Shown: positions 1 through 9,236 of the stretch, in pieces
How positions within the stretch are numbered: the stretch's first letter is position 1
Layout: every line of letters begins with the position of its first letter
DNA from: Flavobacteriales bacterium
GTDB taxonomy: Bacteria; Bacteroidota; Bacteroidia; Flavobacteriales; UBA7312
Assembly (NCBI GenBank): GCA_002714805.1
Contig: PAYK01000003.1
Coordinates: 138,022 to 178,978, forward strand
DNA length: 40,957 nucleotides
Direction of reading: 5' to 3'
Notes under the pieces: generated by a model
Databases searched by the model: none
Told to the model about the DNA's origin: nothing
The model's input: the letters and a program-made list of their open reading frames with translations, nothing else
Translations under genes and position numbers: made by a program

Positions 1-2534
1 GATTCCGTATGTCCTAATTTTTCCCATAGTTCTTCTGCAAAGTGTGGAGCGTAGGGTGCTATCAACACAATTAAATCTTTGAGGATTTGTCGTTTATTAC
101 ATTTCAAATCATTCAACTCATTGACCGCTATCATCAAATTACTAACTACCGTATTGAAAGCCTGTCTGTCGATGTCCTCCGTTACCTTTTTAATAGCTTT
201 ATGCAAAGACTTCAATTCTGCTTTTGTTGGCTCATCATCAGAAAAATGGATTTGATTATTTTCATCGTGCGCTAAACGCCAAAACTTTCTTAAAAAATTA
301 TGGACCCCGTTAATACCTTTAGTATCCCAAGGCTTGAACTGCTCTAAGGGTCCCAAAAACATTTCGTACATTCTTAAAGTGTCAGCGCCAAATTTCTCCA
401 CCAAATCATCAGGCGTTTGAATATTGTATTTGGACTTAGACATTTTTTCTACCTCAAAACCACAGATGTATTTGCCATCATCATTAAGAATGAATTCAAC
501 GTCTTTGTATTCTTCTCGCCATTTTTTGAAGGCTTCAATATCTAAAACGTCCTTATCCACGAGGTCAATATCAACATGCATGCGACTGGTTTTGTAGTCT
601 TTTCTCTTATCAAAACTGACTAAAGTATTACTGTCTTTAATTCGATATACAAAATTGGAACGCCCTAAAATCATTCCTTGGTTGATCATTTTTTTGAAGG
701 GCTCATCAAAAGCAATAAAGCCTCTATCGTACAAAAACTTAGTCCAAAACCTAGAATATAATAAGTGTCCAACAGCATGTTCTGCACCACCAATATATAA
801 ATCCACTTGTCCCCAATAATCGACTTTTTGCTTAGACACAAACTCTTTATCGTTTTGTGGATCCATAAACCTTAAAAAATACCACGAAGAACCTGCCCAC
901 CCTGGCATAGTATTATACTCCATTTTATCGCCTTGAAAAACATTCCAATCTTCTTTTTTAGCTCTAGCTAAAGGCGGCTCACCTTCTTCTGTTGGGAGAT
1001 ATTTATCAACCTCTGGCAACTCAACACAACTGTCATCATTTGTCAGTCTAGGCATGTCATTTTCATAGTACACTGGAAATGGCTCTCCCCAATACCTTTG
1101 ACGACTGAAAATAGCATCTCTTAGTCTGTAGTTTGTTTTGCCCTTACCTATCTCTTTTTTCTCGATGGCTAAAATGCTTTGTTGTATGGCTTCTTGGGAA
1201 GTAAGACCTGATAGAAAATCCGAATTATCAATGATAGCCGCTATGTCTTCATTAGCCCCTTCACTAATATCCGTATCTTTAAAGATGTTCTTTATCCTAA
1301 TACCAAACTTATTAGCAAAGTTCCAATCCCTTTGGTCGCCACAAGGAACTGCCATAACAGCCCCTGTACCATAAGATGCTAAGACATAATCTCCAATCCA
1401 AATTGGTATTTTTTCATTGGTAAAAGGGTGAATAGAATAAGCTCCCGTAAAGGCTCCCGTTACACTCTTCACATCAGACTGTCTGTCCCTTTCGGACTTC
1501 AAGGCAGCTTGTTGGCAATAGCTTTCTATTTCCTCTTTTTGTGAAACAGTAGTGATGGACTTTACAAGTTTATGCTCGGGTGCTAATACCATAAAAGTAA
1601 CGCCATATATGGTGTCTGGTCTAGTAGTAAATACTTCTATTTGCTCGCTACTATTTTCTACAGAAAAACTAAGCGATGCCCCTTTAGATTTACCTATCCA
1701 GTTGCGCTGAATTTCTTTGATAGAATCGTTCCATTCTATTTGTTCCAATCCTTCAAGCAATCGTTCTGCATAGGCTGTTATTCGCATAGACCATTGCTTC
1801 ATAAGTTTTTGTTCAACTGGAAAATTACCTCGTTCTGAACGACCATCTTTTATCTCATCATTAGCCAATACAGTTCCTAAACCTTCACACCAATTCACCC
1901 ATGTTTCAGATAAAAATGTAAGTCTATATTTTAATAAAATGGCTTGTTGCTCGGATTCACCAAAAGCGTTCCATTCTTCAGAAGTAAATACTGAAGTGTC
2001 TTCATCGCATGGGGATTGTACTAAAGTGTTTCCATTACGATCTAATTCTTCTACCAATTTTGAAATGGGTAAAGCCTTATTTTCGATATTGCAATAGTAG
2101 GAGTTAAAAAGTTGCTTAAAAATCCACTGTGTCCACTTATAATAGTTGGGTTCCGAAGTACGAATTTCTCTATTCCAATCAAAAGAAAAGCCTAATTTAT
2201 CAAGTTGTTCTCTGTAGCGGTTAATGTTTTTTTCTGTTGTAACAGCTGGGTGTTGTCCCGTCTGTATGGCATACTGTTCTGCTGGCAAACCAAAAGAATC
2301 ATATCCCATAGGATGTAAAACATTAAAACCCTTATGACGTTTGTAGCGAGCATAAATATCAGATGCTATGTAACCTAATGGATGGCCAACATGCAGACCT
2401 GAACCCGAAGGATAAGGAAACATATCTAAAACATAAAACTTTGGCTTGGAAGTATCTTCATCAACTTTATAGGTTTGCCATTCCCTCCATCGGTCTTGCC
2501 ATTTTTGCTCAATGCGATTAAAATCGTATTCCAT
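1..2534 (-). CDS. leuS: Leucyl-tRNA synthetase (3' end outside window)
   Basis: Charges tRNA-Leu with leucine in the cytoplasm (class I aminoacyl-tRNA synthetase). Translating the minus strand from ATG at 2534 gives an open frame to the window edge (about 844 residues); the family is usually 860-930, so only the C-terminal tail is missing. The HIGH-type motif reads HVGH at residues 48-51 and the KMSKS motif is exact at residues 697-701, so both ATP-binding signatures of the Rossmann catalytic core are present; the long stretch between them leaves room for the editing domain. The start follows a TAACTTTG -7 box by 18 nt and the gene is divergent from ftsX. Identification is near certain. Confidence 0.97.
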   Translation of the reverse strand, partial: MEYDFNRIEQKWQDRWREWQTYKVDEDTSKPKFYVLDMFPYPSGSGLHVGHPLGYIASDIYARYKRHKGFNVLHPMGYDSFGLPAEQYAIQTGQHPAVTTEKNINRYREQLDKLGFSFDWNREIRTSEPNYYKWTQWIFKQLFNSYYCNIENKALPISKLVEELDRNGNTLVQSPCDEDTSVFTSEEWNAFGESEQQAILLKYRLTFLSETWVNWCEGLGTVLANDEIKDGRSERGNFPVEQKLMKQWSMRITAYAERLLEGLEQIEWNDSIKEIQRNWIGKSKGASLSFSVENSSEQIEVFTTRPDTIYGVTFMVLAPEHKLVKSITTVSQKEEIESYCQQAALKSERDRQSDVKSVTGAFTGAYSIHPFTNEKIPIWIGDYVLASYGTGAVMAVPCGDQRDWNFANKFGIRIKNIFKDTDISEGANEDIAAIIDNSDFLSGLTSQEAIQQSILAIEKKEIGKGKTNYRLRDAIFSRQRYWGEPFPVYYENDMPRLTNDDSCVELPEVDKYLPTEEGEPPLARAKKEDWNVFQGDKMEYNTMPGWAGSSWYFLRFMDPQNDKEFVSKQKVDYWGQVDLYIGGAEHAVGHLLYSRFWTKFLYDRGFIAFDEPFKKMINQGMILGRSNFVYRIKDSNTLVSFDKRKDYKTSRMHVDIDLVDKDVLDIEAFKKWREEYKDVEFILNDDGKYICGFEVEKMSKSKYNIQTPDDLVEKFGADTLRMYEMFLGPLEQFKPWDTKGINGVHNFLRKFWRLAHDENNQIHFSDDEPTKAELKSLHKAIKKVTEDIDRQAFNTVVSNLMIAVNELNDLKCNKRQILKDLIVLIAPYAPHFAEELWEKLGHTE

Positions 2535-2552
2535 TCTAAATAATTTACAAAG

Positions 2553-2560
2553 CAAAGTTA
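2553..2560 (-). promoter_or_regulatory. leuS -7 promoter box
   Basis: On the minus strand this reads TAACTTTG, an exact match to the Bacteroidota -7 consensus TAnnTTTG, 18 nt before the leuS ATG. No TTG -33 element at standard spacing is evident. The opposing ftsX start has a weaker TAACTTAG box at 2593-2600. Confidence 0.6.
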
Positions 2561-2608
2561 ATCAATCGTCACAACTTAGCAGTAAAAATTATTAACTTAG
2601 CAAACGTA

Positions 2609-3487
2609 ATGAAACAAATGCAAGAAAGACACATAAAACGAAAGCTTAGAAGCTCTTCTTTATCTACTATGCTAAGTATATCTTTGGTTTTACTGATGTT
2701 AGGTAGTATGGGATTTATATATCTAAATACTCAACGTTTAATCAATTATATCAAAGAAAATGTTGGATTTACTTTAGTCCTAGAAGAAAATATTAAGAAA
2801 GTTGACAGACTACAACTTCAAAGGAATTTAGACGCTTCACCAGAAATAAAAAGTACAATATTTATAAGTAAAGACGATGCCGCTAAAATCTTAAAAAATG
2901 ATTTAGGAGAGGATTTTATTAATTTTTTAGGTTTTAACCCATTATCAGCATCAATTGATGTATATATGCATGCAGAATATGCTGAAGAAAATCAAATTGA
3001 AACTATAGAATCCAATTTGATAAAAAACCCAATTATTAAAGAAATAATAATTCAAAAGGATTTGATAGCCGACATCAACACAAATGTTAGAAAGCTAGTC
3101 TTAATTTTAATTTCCTTTAGCATTTTACTTTTAATTGTTGCTGTTGCCCTTATTAATAATACTATTAGATTAACAGTCTATTCACAAAGGTTTAATATAA
3201 AATCTATGAAACTAGTTGGAGCTACAAATAAATTTATAAGAAAACCATTTTTAAGAAATAGTATGCTGCAAGGCCTTTTTTCTTCATTAATTGGTATAGT
3301 ATTTTTAATAATTGCATTATTTAGTCTACATAAAGAAATGCCAGAACTTTTATTAGCTGAAGATATATCTAGTATGCTGATTATTTTTTTGGCTATGATT
3401 TTTTTTGGAATCTTAATGAGCACAATTGTAACCAACATTTCTGTTGGAAAATATCTTAAAATGAACGAAAACGATTTATATCATTAA
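2609..3487 (+). CDS. ftsX: Cell division ABC-transporter-like permease FtsX
   Basis: Inner-membrane partner of the ATPase FtsE; the FtsEX complex couples septum formation to peptidoglycan hydrolysis. The 292-aa protein has the FtsX layout: cytoplasmic N-terminus, a first transmembrane helix around residues 18-42, an extracytoplasmic domain of about 130 residues, then three helices around 165-190, 215-240 and 255-280. Length is normal for the family. ftsE is not adjacent here, so it must lie elsewhere. It heads a run of DUF3098, uppP and truB genes. A near-consensus -7 box (TAACTTAG) ends 8 nt before the ATG, so the leader is very short. Confidence 0.93.
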   Translation: MKQMQERHIKRKLRSSSLSTMLSISLVLLMLGSMGFIYLNTQRLINYIKENVGFTLVLEENIKKVDRLQLQRNLDASPEIKSTIFISKDDAAKILKNDLGEDFINFLGFNPLSASIDVYMHAEYAEENQIETIESNLIKNPIIKEIIIQKDLIADINTNVRKLVLILISFSILLLIVAVALINNTIRLTVYSQRFNIKSMKLVGATNKFIRKPFLRNSMLQGLFSSLIGIVFLIIALFSLHKEMPELLLAEDISSMLIIFLAMIFFGILMSTIVTNISVGKYLKMNENDLYH

Positions 3488-3491
3488 AATT

Positions 3492-3713
3492 ATGGAATTT
3501 AATTTTGGAAAAAGAAACTACCAGCTTATGATTTTAGGTGTTATACTTATTATTACTGGCTATATATTGATGTCTGGAGGAAAATCTGAAGATCCAAATG
3601 TATTTAGCGATGCCATCTTTAGTTTCAGAAGAATGACACTTTCAGTAATCTTTCTTATAGCGGGACTAATAATTGAAGTCTTCGCTATATTACATAAGGC
3701 TAAAGATGAGTAG
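3492..3713 (+). CDS. DUF3098 family small membrane protein
   Basis: Small 73-aa protein of unknown function with two predicted transmembrane helices (about residues 11-28 and 48-67) joined by a loop containing a GGKSEDPNVFSD-type sequence. I recognise this as the DUF3098 family, which in Bacteroidota sits directly after ftsX. It starts 4 nt after the ftsX stop, and its final codons overlap the uppP start by 8 nt, so translation of the three genes is probably coupled. Its position suggests a role at the division site or in envelope synthesis, but no activity can be assigned. Confidence 0.8.
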   Translation: MEFNFGKRNYQLMILGVILIITGYILMSGGKSEDPNVFSDAIFSFRRMTLSVIFLIAGLIIEVFAILHKAKDE

Positions 3714-4509
3714 TGTTTTAGCAGCAATAATTCTTGGTATTATTCAAGGACTTACCGAATTTTTACCTGTAAGCAGCAGTGGCCATCTAGAAATATCTAC
3801 TTTTATTTTAGAATCATTCGGAAGTAAAGGCCTACCTGAAGAGAATATTTTAATGACCATAGTGTTACATTCTGCTACTGCGCTAAGCACTCTTGTTATT
3901 TTTAGAAATGAAGTTATACAAATTTTCAAAGGATTATTACAATTTAAGTGGAACAAAGAATTTCGTTTTTCCTTAAAAATAATTATTTCGATGCTCCCTG
4001 CTGTATTAGTCGGTGTAATTTTTAATGAACAAATAGACGCTCTATTTGGTGGTAGAATCTTACTAGTTGGCAGTATGCTAATCTTTACTGGTTTTCTTCT
4101 TTTTGTTGCAGATAAAGCTAAAAGTACAACTCAATCTGTTAGCATTGGGCAATCATTGATTATCGGCATAGCTCAAGCTATTGCTATTCTACCTGGAATT
4201 TCAAGATCAGGAGCTACTATTTCTACATCTGTTATTCTTGGGATTGATAGAGAAAAAGCAGCAAGATTTTCTTTTTTAATGGTTGTTCCTCTAATTTTTG
4301 GAAAGATGGCAAAGGAAATTTTTAGTGGTAAGATAGCATCTGAGAGCGCTGCTCTAATTCCCTTAATAGCTGGATTCATTGCTGCGTTTATTACAGGTCT
4401 AATCGCATGTAAATGGATGATATCTTTAGTCAAAAAAAGTCAGCTAAAATATTTTTCTTATTACTGTTTTACCATAGGAATTTTGGCTATTATTTTCACT
4501 GTAATATAG
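3706..4509 (+). CDS. uppP: Undecaprenyl-diphosphatase UppP (BacA family)
   Basis: Integral membrane phosphatase that converts undecaprenyl diphosphate to the monophosphate, recycling the lipid carrier for peptidoglycan and surface polysaccharides; overproduction of the family gives bacitracin resistance. The two family signatures are visible: GLTEFLPVSSSGHLEI near the N-terminus and PGISRSGAT in the second half. The start is placed at the ATG at 3706, giving 267 aa, the usual family length. An in-frame ATG at 3673 would add 11 residues that lie inside the upstream gene and do not resemble the family. The stop abuts the truB start with no gap. Confidence 0.95.
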   Translation: MSSVLAAIILGIIQGLTEFLPVSSSGHLEISTFILESFGSKGLPEENILMTIVLHSATALSTLVIFRNEVIQIFKGLLQFKWNKEFRFSLKIIISMLPAVLVGVIFNEQIDALFGGRILLVGSMLIFTGFLLFVADKAKSTTQSVSIGQSLIIGIAQAIAILPGISRSGATISTSVILGIDREKAARFSFLMVVPLIFGKMAKEIFSGKIASESAALIPLIAGFIAAFITGLIACKWMISLVKKSQLKYFSYYCFTIGILAIIFTVI

Positions 4510-5217
4510 ATGATTGATTACATAGAGGGGCACACTTTACTTATAAATAAACCATTACGATGGACTTCTTTTGATGTAGTAAAAAAAATACGCAATTGCC
4601 TGTTAACATCTTTACAGCTTAAAAAAATAAAAGTAGGTCATGCTGGAACGCTAGACCCTTTGGCGGACGGGCTTCTTATAGTATGTACTGGAAAATTTAC
4701 GAAACGTATTAATGAGTTTCAAGCAAAAGAAAAAGAATATACAGCCGAATTTACTTTGGGTGCAACGACTCCCTCTTTTGATTTGGAAACAGAAGTGAAT
4801 GAAACCTTCGATTATAGTCATATTACAGATGATATGCTCAAAAAAACTGCCAAATCATTAACAGGTAACATTATGCAGGCTCCCCCTATTTATTCAGCAA
4901 TAAAACAAGATGGCAAACGACTTTACGAATATGCTAGAAAAGGAGAAAATATAAAAATAAAAGAACGAATGGTTAATATTTCAAAATTTGAACTAGTAAA
5001 AGTAGAAATGCCGAAAGTATATTTTAAAATAGTTTGCAGTAAAGGAACCTATATTCGTTCACTAGCATATTCTTTTGGTAAAAATTTAAATAGTGGTGCC
5101 CACTTAAGTCAACTCACACGGACACGTATTGGAAATTTTAAACTAAGTAAAGCAATTGATCTTCAAGAGTTTATAGACACGCATTCAAAAAGAAATAATC
5201 AAATATCTGAACATTAA
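4510..5217 (+). CDS. truB: tRNA pseudouridine-55 synthase
   Basis: Isomerises uridine 55 in the T-arm of tRNAs to pseudouridine. The catalytic aspartate lies in the motif HAGTLDPLADGLL (about residues 44-56), and the KGTYIRSLAYSFG segment further on is also typical. At 235 aa it is the short bacterial form without a long C-terminal PUA-like extension. It begins at the base following the uppP stop (TAGATG), so the two are almost certainly one transcript. The short C-terminal tail is lysine-rich and probably unstructured. Confidence 0.96.
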   Translation: MIDYIEGHTLLINKPLRWTSFDVVKKIRNCLLTSLQLKKIKVGHAGTLDPLADGLLIVCTGKFTKRINEFQAKEKEYTAEFTLGATTPSFDLETEVNETFDYSHITDDMLKKTAKSLTGNIMQAPPIYSAIKQDGKRLYEYARKGENIKIKERMVNISKFELVKVEMPKVYFKIVCSKGTYIRSLAYSFGKNLNSGAHLSQLTRTRIGNFKLSKAIDLQEFIDTHSKRNNQISEH

Positions 5218-5222
5218 TTTAG

Positions 5223-5230
5223 TATATTTG
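5223..5230 (+). promoter_or_regulatory. queA -7 promoter box
   Basis: TATATTTG, an exact fit to TAnnTTTG, in the gap between truB and queA and 33 nt before the queA ATG. It suggests queA-ispD has its own promoter even though the upstream genes run the same way. Confidence 0.6.
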
Positions 5231-5263
5231 CGAACTTTTTTAATAAAAGAATAAATTAACATT

Positions 5264-6322
5264 ATGATAAAAAGAAAGCTTTCGCAATTTAATTTTGAAT
5301 TACCAAAAGAACTTTTAGCAGAAAGACCATCTTACAACAGAGATGAATCTCGTTTAATGGTTATAAATAGAAAAACTGGTGAATTCGAACATAAACAATT
5401 TAAAGATTTAGTAGACTATTTTGATGAAGGTGATGTCATGATTTTTAATGATACAAAAGTTTTTCCTGCAAGGATGTATGGTAACAAAGAAAAGACTGGG
5501 GCAAGAATAGAGGTTTTTTTATTAAGAGAATTAAACAAAGAGAACCTGTTGTGGGACGTATTAGTTGACCCTGCTCGTAAAATAAGGATAGGAAATAAAC
5601 TATATTTTGGTGAAGACGATAGCTTAGTTGCTGAAGTTATCGACAATACGACATCGAGAGGAAGAACTTTGCGCTTTCTGTATGATGGAAGTTATCATGA
5701 TTTTAGAAAAAAACTAAACGAGCTTGGTGAAACTCCATTACCAAAATACATAAATAGAGAACCTGATGCTGATGATGAGGAGCGATATCAAACAATATAT
5801 GCAAAAACAGAAGGTGCGGTTGCAGCTCCAACAGCAGGTTTACATTTTAGTCGAGAACTTTTAAAAAGATTAGAAATTAAAGGTCTTGAATTTGCTAATT
5901 TAACACTACATATTGGACTTGGCACATTTAGAGCTGTAGAAGTAGAAGATTTAAGCAAACATAAAATGGATTCAGAGGAGGTAATAATTAGTGATGAAAC
6001 GGCAACAATAATTAATACAGGTATTAAAGAAAAACAAAGAGTTTGTGCTGTTGGAACAACTTCAATGAGAGCAATTGAAACATCAGTTACCACTCAGAAG
6101 CTTATGACTCCTTTTGAAGGATGGACAAATAAATTTATTTACCCTCCTTACGATTTTAGTATCGCCAATTGTATGATTACAAATTTTCATACTCCTAAAT
6201 CTACATTATTAATGATGGTTAGTGCTTTTGGCGGCCATGATTTAATAATGAATGCATATGAAGAAGCTATAAAAGAAAAATATAATTTCTTTAGTTATGG
6301 CGATGCTATGCTCATATTATAA
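5264..6322 (+). CDS. queA: S-adenosylmethionine:tRNA ribosyltransferase-isomerase
   Basis: Transfers and isomerises the ribosyl group of S-adenosylmethionine onto 7-aminomethyl-7-deazaguanine in tRNA, forming epoxyqueuosine, the penultimate step of queuosine synthesis. The 352-aa length matches the family. Recognisable segments include NDTKVFPAR near residue 60, [14 protein letters not shown] in the middle, and [11 protein letters not shown] near the C-terminus. It has its own -7 box and is followed after 2 nt by ispD. No other queuosine genes are in the window. Confidence 0.97.
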   Translation: MIKRKLSQFNFELPKELLAERPSYNRDESRLMVINRKTGEFEHKQFKDLVDYFDEGDVMIFNDTKVFPARMYGNKEKTGARIEVFLLRELNKENLLWDVLVDPARKIRIGNKLYFGEDDSLVAEVIDNTTSRGRTLRFLYDGSYHDFRKKLNELGETPLPKYINREPDADDEERYQTIYAKTEGAVAAPTAGLHFSRELLKRLEIKGLEFANLTLHIGLGTFRAVEVEDLSKHKMDSEEVIISDETATIINTGIKEKQRVCAVGTTSMRAIETSVTTQKLMTPFEGWTNKFIYPPYDFSIANCMITNFHTPKSTLLMMVSAFGGHDLIMNAYEEAIKEKYNFFSYGDAMLIL

Positions 6323-6324
6323 AA

Positions 6325-6999
6325 GTGAAACAATATACAATCATAGTTGCGGGAGGTCGTGGAGCTCGAATGGGTTATTCAATACCTAAGCAATTTATAG
6401 ACCTCAATTATAGGCCAATCCTAATGCATACTATTGAAAAAATGCATCAAATTTTAGATCATTCTGAAATAATCTTAGTTTTACCAAAAGCTGAATTTAA
6501 AAATTGGAAAAATCTCTGTCAAAAACACCAATTTAACATAAATCATAAACTTGTTGAAGGCGGGAATACACGTTTTGAATCGGTTAGTAATGCTTTAAAA
6601 AAAGTCAATGAAAAATCTGTTGTTGCCGTACACGACGGCGTTCGTCCGTTAGTTAAAAATAGCGTAGTTAATAAATGTATGCAGATAGCACAAGAGAAAG
6701 GAACTGCAATTCCAATCATAGCGATTGAGGAAAGCTTGAGACAAAAAACTGCAGGAGGAAGTGTTGTTGTTAATAGAGACGAATACCTTATTGTTCAAAC
6801 ACCTCAATGTTTTAGAAGTGAGGTATTATTAGAGGCCTACCAACAGGATTATTCGCCTACATTTACTGATGACGCTTCAATTGTAGAAGCTTTAGGGATA
6901 GAGATACAACTTATTCAAGGCAATAAAGAAAACATCAAAATCACAACACCAGAAGACTTAAAGAAAGCTCAAGTTTACATAAATTTAATATCAGAATAA
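6325..6999 (+). CDS. ispD: 2-C-methyl-D-erythritol 4-phosphate cytidylyltransferase
   Basis: Third enzyme of the non-mevalonate (MEP) isoprenoid pathway; couples CTP with methylerythritol phosphate. The nucleotide-binding signature AGGRGARMG followed by PKQF is at the N-terminus, and VHDGVRPLV lies around residue 108, as in the family. The start codon is GTG at 6325, 2 nt after the queA stop; no ATG nearby preserves the glycine-rich loop. Length 224 aa is typical. The last 9 nt overlap the tail of the opposing amidohydrolase gene. Isoprenoid supply links it loosely to the polyprenyl synthase and uppP in this window. Confidence 0.95.
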   Translation: MKQYTIIVAGGRGARMGYSIPKQFIDLNYRPILMHTIEKMHQILDHSEIILVLPKAEFKNWKNLCQKHQFNINHKLVEGGNTRFESVSNALKKVNEKSVVAVHDGVRPLVKNSVVNKCMQIAQEKGTAIPIIAIEESLRQKTAGGSVVVNRDEYLIVQTPQCFRSEVLLEAYQQDYSPTFTDDASIVEALGIEIQLIQGNKENIKITTPEDLKKAQVYINLISE

Positions 7000-8124
7000 C
7001 TTTTTAACCTGACTAGCATCTGTTAATTTTCCATCTATTATATGATTTATATAATTGATGCCAGGTATTTTACCTTTTTTTAATGTTCCTAATGCATCTA
7101 GCCCAAGAAATTCAGCGCCGTTTTTACAAGCCCATTCCATCAATAAATCTAAGGAAACATAAGATTGTATCGTTTTCATTTCTTCCAAAATAGATAGTGT
7201 ATCGTTAGATGCTAAACTATCAGTTCCAATCGTCATTTTAACTTGAGCATCTATAAACTGTTGGTAGTTAGGTAATTGATTTTCTATATATAAATTAGCT
7301 TTAGGGCAAGTGCACCAATAAAGCTTATCGAAATTAGATATAGCCTCTGTCATATCTTCTTTTTTGGTAAAGGTATTATGCACTAATAAAATAGGAGATT
7401 CTGGCAATAAAGGAAGGGTGCTTTGAAGTGCAGTCTTACCAGTGTACTTGAAAAATTCTTTTGCAATAAGTTGTGACAACAATTTACCGGTACCATTCAA
7501 AAACATAGTGTCTTCCTCAGACGTTTCTTGACTGTGTATACTGATAATTTCCCCCTTATTATGATGTCTAATCTTTTCGAAAAGAGGCAAAGAAACCGAA
7601 TAGTTAGCATGAGGTGTTAAAGAGTTGGGGGTGTTACATAATTCACTAAGTTTCAGCCCTCGCTCAAATACTTCTTCAGCTTTATGGGGATTAGAAGAAA
7701 ATAATTCGATAAAAGTGTAATAATATATGGCACTATTAGCTTTTGAAGAAAAAGAATCTGCTGTATTACTAATGTCTGCTACAGCCACAATTCCATTATT
7801 ATACATCTGTCTGTCTGCTAACTTTAAGGCATCGTCTTTTCGTCGCTGACTAGCCTTTCTAATTTGACCTATAGAGTTAATAAAATGTGGTAATCCTGTT
7901 TTTGGGGCTAACTCTCCCTGCAAGTGTGACAACTCCAAATGACAATGAGTGTTGATAAATCCAGGGCAAAGAGCACCTCTAAAATATTCTAAATTAGCAC
8001 TGTCTATCTGCTGATTATCTTCAAGTAAATCTGCAATTTTTCCATCATCGTCAACAACAATAACACCATCGTAAATAGGACTAGAAAAAGCCGTAAAAAT
8101 GATATCTGATGTTAAGTAGCGCAT
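6991..8124 (-). CDS. Amidohydrolase family protein (cyclic deaminase type)
   Basis: Metal-dependent hydrolase of the amidohydrolase superfamily, in the subgroup of cytosine/aminofutalosine/S-adenosylhomocysteine-type deaminases. Metal ligands are visible in order: HxH in GFINTHCHLELS (near residue 60), His in SIHSQET (near 199), His in LVHNTF (near 250) and Asp in IGTDSLASN (near 302). Length is 377 aa. The substrate cannot be read from the sequence; aminofutalosine deaminase (menaquinone synthesis) is one possibility, but no other futalosine-pathway gene is nearby. It is divergent from rlmN and its start codon lies inside a palindromic double promoter. Confidence 0.85.
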   Translation of the reverse strand: MRYLTSDIIFTAFSSPIYDGVIVVDDDGKIADLLEDNQQIDSANLEYFRGALCPGFINTHCHLELSHLQGELAPKTGLPHFINSIGQIRKASQRRKDDALKLADRQMYNNGIVAVADISNTADSFSSKANSAIYYYTFIELFSSNPHKAEEVFERGLKLSELCNTPNSLTPHANYSVSLPLFEKIRHHNKGEIISIHSQETSEEDTMFLNGTGKLLSQLIAKEFFKYTGKTALQSTLPLLPESPILLVHNTFTKKEDMTEAISNFDKLYWCTCPKANLYIENQLPNYQQFIDAQVKMTIGTDSLASNDTLSILEEMKTIQSYVSLDLLMEWACKNGAEFLGLDALGTLKKGKIPGINYINHIIDGKLTDASQVKKLF

Positions 8125-8160
8125 AGAGTGTACAAAGATAGTATCTTTGTGCGCTCTATG
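8122..8160. promoter_or_regulatory. Palindromic bidirectional promoter, amidohydrolase gene/rlmN
   Basis: A 39-bp inverted repeat centred on G8141. Both strands carry the exact -7 box TATCTTTG (plus 8142-8149, minus 8140-8133), and both start codons (CAT 8122-8124 and ATG 8158-8160) fall at mirror-image positions 8 nt past their boxes. Of 19 base pairs between arms 17 match, and the two mismatches (8131/8151 and 8129/8153) are T opposite G. Transcripts in both directions should have leaders of only a few nucleotides. No clear -33 element was found on either side. Confidence 0.85.
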
Positions 8161-9207
8161 TCTTTAGATAAAAAAAATATTCGCACACTTACCTTAGACG
8201 AACTTAAGGACTTTTTCAAAGAGAATGATATGCCCACTTTTCGGGCCAAACAAGTATACGAATGGCTATGGAAAAAGTCGGTATCTTCCTTTGAAGAGAT
8301 GCGTAATGTTTCCAGAGAAACCATTCAATTGTTAAATGAGCACTTTGTTATTTTACACGCCAAAATTACAGAATCGCAAAAAAGTGCTGACCGCACCATA
8401 AAATCTGCTTTTAGCCTTTACGACAATAATAGTGTTGAAGGGGTGCTAATCCCTACCAAAAGTAGAATGACAGCTTGTATATCTTCTCAAGTTGGGTGCA
8501 GTCTAACATGTAAATTTTGTGCTACTGGCAAATTAGATAGACTGAGGAATTTAAATGCTGATGAGATTTACGACCAAGTATTTATGCTTAACGAACAAGC
8601 GCTAAGCAATTACAATAAAAAGCTGAGCAATATTGTTTATATGGGTATGGGTGAGCCTCTTTTAAACTACAGAAATGTTCTAGAGTCTATCGATAAAATC
8701 ACCTCGACAGACGGGCTTGGTATGTCGCCCAAACGTATTACGGTATCTACTGCTGGTATCGCAAAGCTGATAAAAAAGCTAGGCGATGATGAAGTCAAAT
8801 TTAATTTGGCACTTTCCTTACACGCTGCTAATGATAAGAAACGTGACTATATAATGCCTATAAACGAACAGAACTCCTTAGAAGCATTAAAAGAAGCCAT
8901 TGTCTATTTTTATGAAAAAACACAAACAAGAATAACCTACGAATACATCATTTTCAAGGACTTCAATGATGAAATTAGCGATGCCAAAGAGCTCGCTAGC
9001 TTTGCTAAAATTACACCCTGTAAGATCAATATCATTGAATACAACCCCATTGACAATGGAGAATTTCAACAAGCCAAAAGAGAAAAAGTAGATGATTTTG
9101 TTAATTTTATCAAAGGCAAAAATATTATTGTAAATGTTAGGAGAAGTCGTGGTAAAGACATAGATGCTGCATGCGGACAACTTGCCAATAAACTCGTAAA
9201 ATCCTAG
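8158..9207 (+). CDS. rlmN: 23S rRNA/tRNA adenine-C2 methyltransferase (radical SAM)
   Basis: Methylates C2 of A2503 in 23S rRNA and A37 of some tRNAs by radical chemistry. The radical-SAM cluster motif CKFCATG-type CxxxCxxC (within CSLTCKFC) is clear, followed by the MGMGEPLLN segment and the C-terminal cysteine in AACGQL that forms the methyl intermediate. The start is set at 8158 (MSLDKK...), 349 aa; the longer frame from 8128 would begin upstream of the -7 box TATCTTTG and is therefore unlikely to be transcribed. The next gene has its own -7 box immediately after the stop. Confidence 0.96.
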   Translation: MSLDKKNIRTLTLDELKDFFKENDMPTFRAKQVYEWLWKKSVSSFEEMRNVSRETIQLLNEHFVILHAKITESQKSADRTIKSAFSLYDNNSVEGVLIPTKSRMTACISSQVGCSLTCKFCATGKLDRLRNLNADEIYDQVFMLNEQALSNYNKKLSNIVYMGMGEPLLNYRNVLESIDKITSTDGLGMSPKRITVSTAGIAKLIKKLGDDEVKFNLALSLHAANDKKRDYIMPINEQNSLEALKEAIVYFYEKTQTRITYEYIIFKDFNDEISDAKELASFAKITPCKINIIEYNPIDNGEFQQAKREKVDDFVNFIKGKNIIVNVRRSRGKDIDAACGQLANKLVKS

Positions 9208-9215
9208 TATCTTTG
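9182..9215 (+). promoter_or_regulatory. Polyprenyl synthase-dnaG promoter
   Basis: The -7 box TATCTTTG lies at 9208-9215, directly after the rlmN stop. A possible -33 TTG at 9182-9184 is 23 nt upstream, at the long end of accepted spacing and inside rlmN. The ATG follows 21 nt after the box. Confidence 0.6.
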
Positions 9216-9236
9216 TACTTCTTGCAAAATATGTAA

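Noticed and set aside
3673-3705. Longer uppP start at ATG 3673
   Set aside because: The extra residues are an out-of-frame reading of the DUF3098 gene and do not match the UppP N-terminus.
6991-8124. Firm assignment of the amidohydrolase as aminofutalosine deaminase
   Set aside because: The metal-site motifs are shared by many deaminases and no other futalosine-pathway genes are in the window, so only the superfamily is reported.
8128-8157. Longer rlmN start at ATG 8128
   Set aside because: It would begin upstream of the -7 box and inside the divergent promoter; the ATG at 8158 fits the promoter and the family start.
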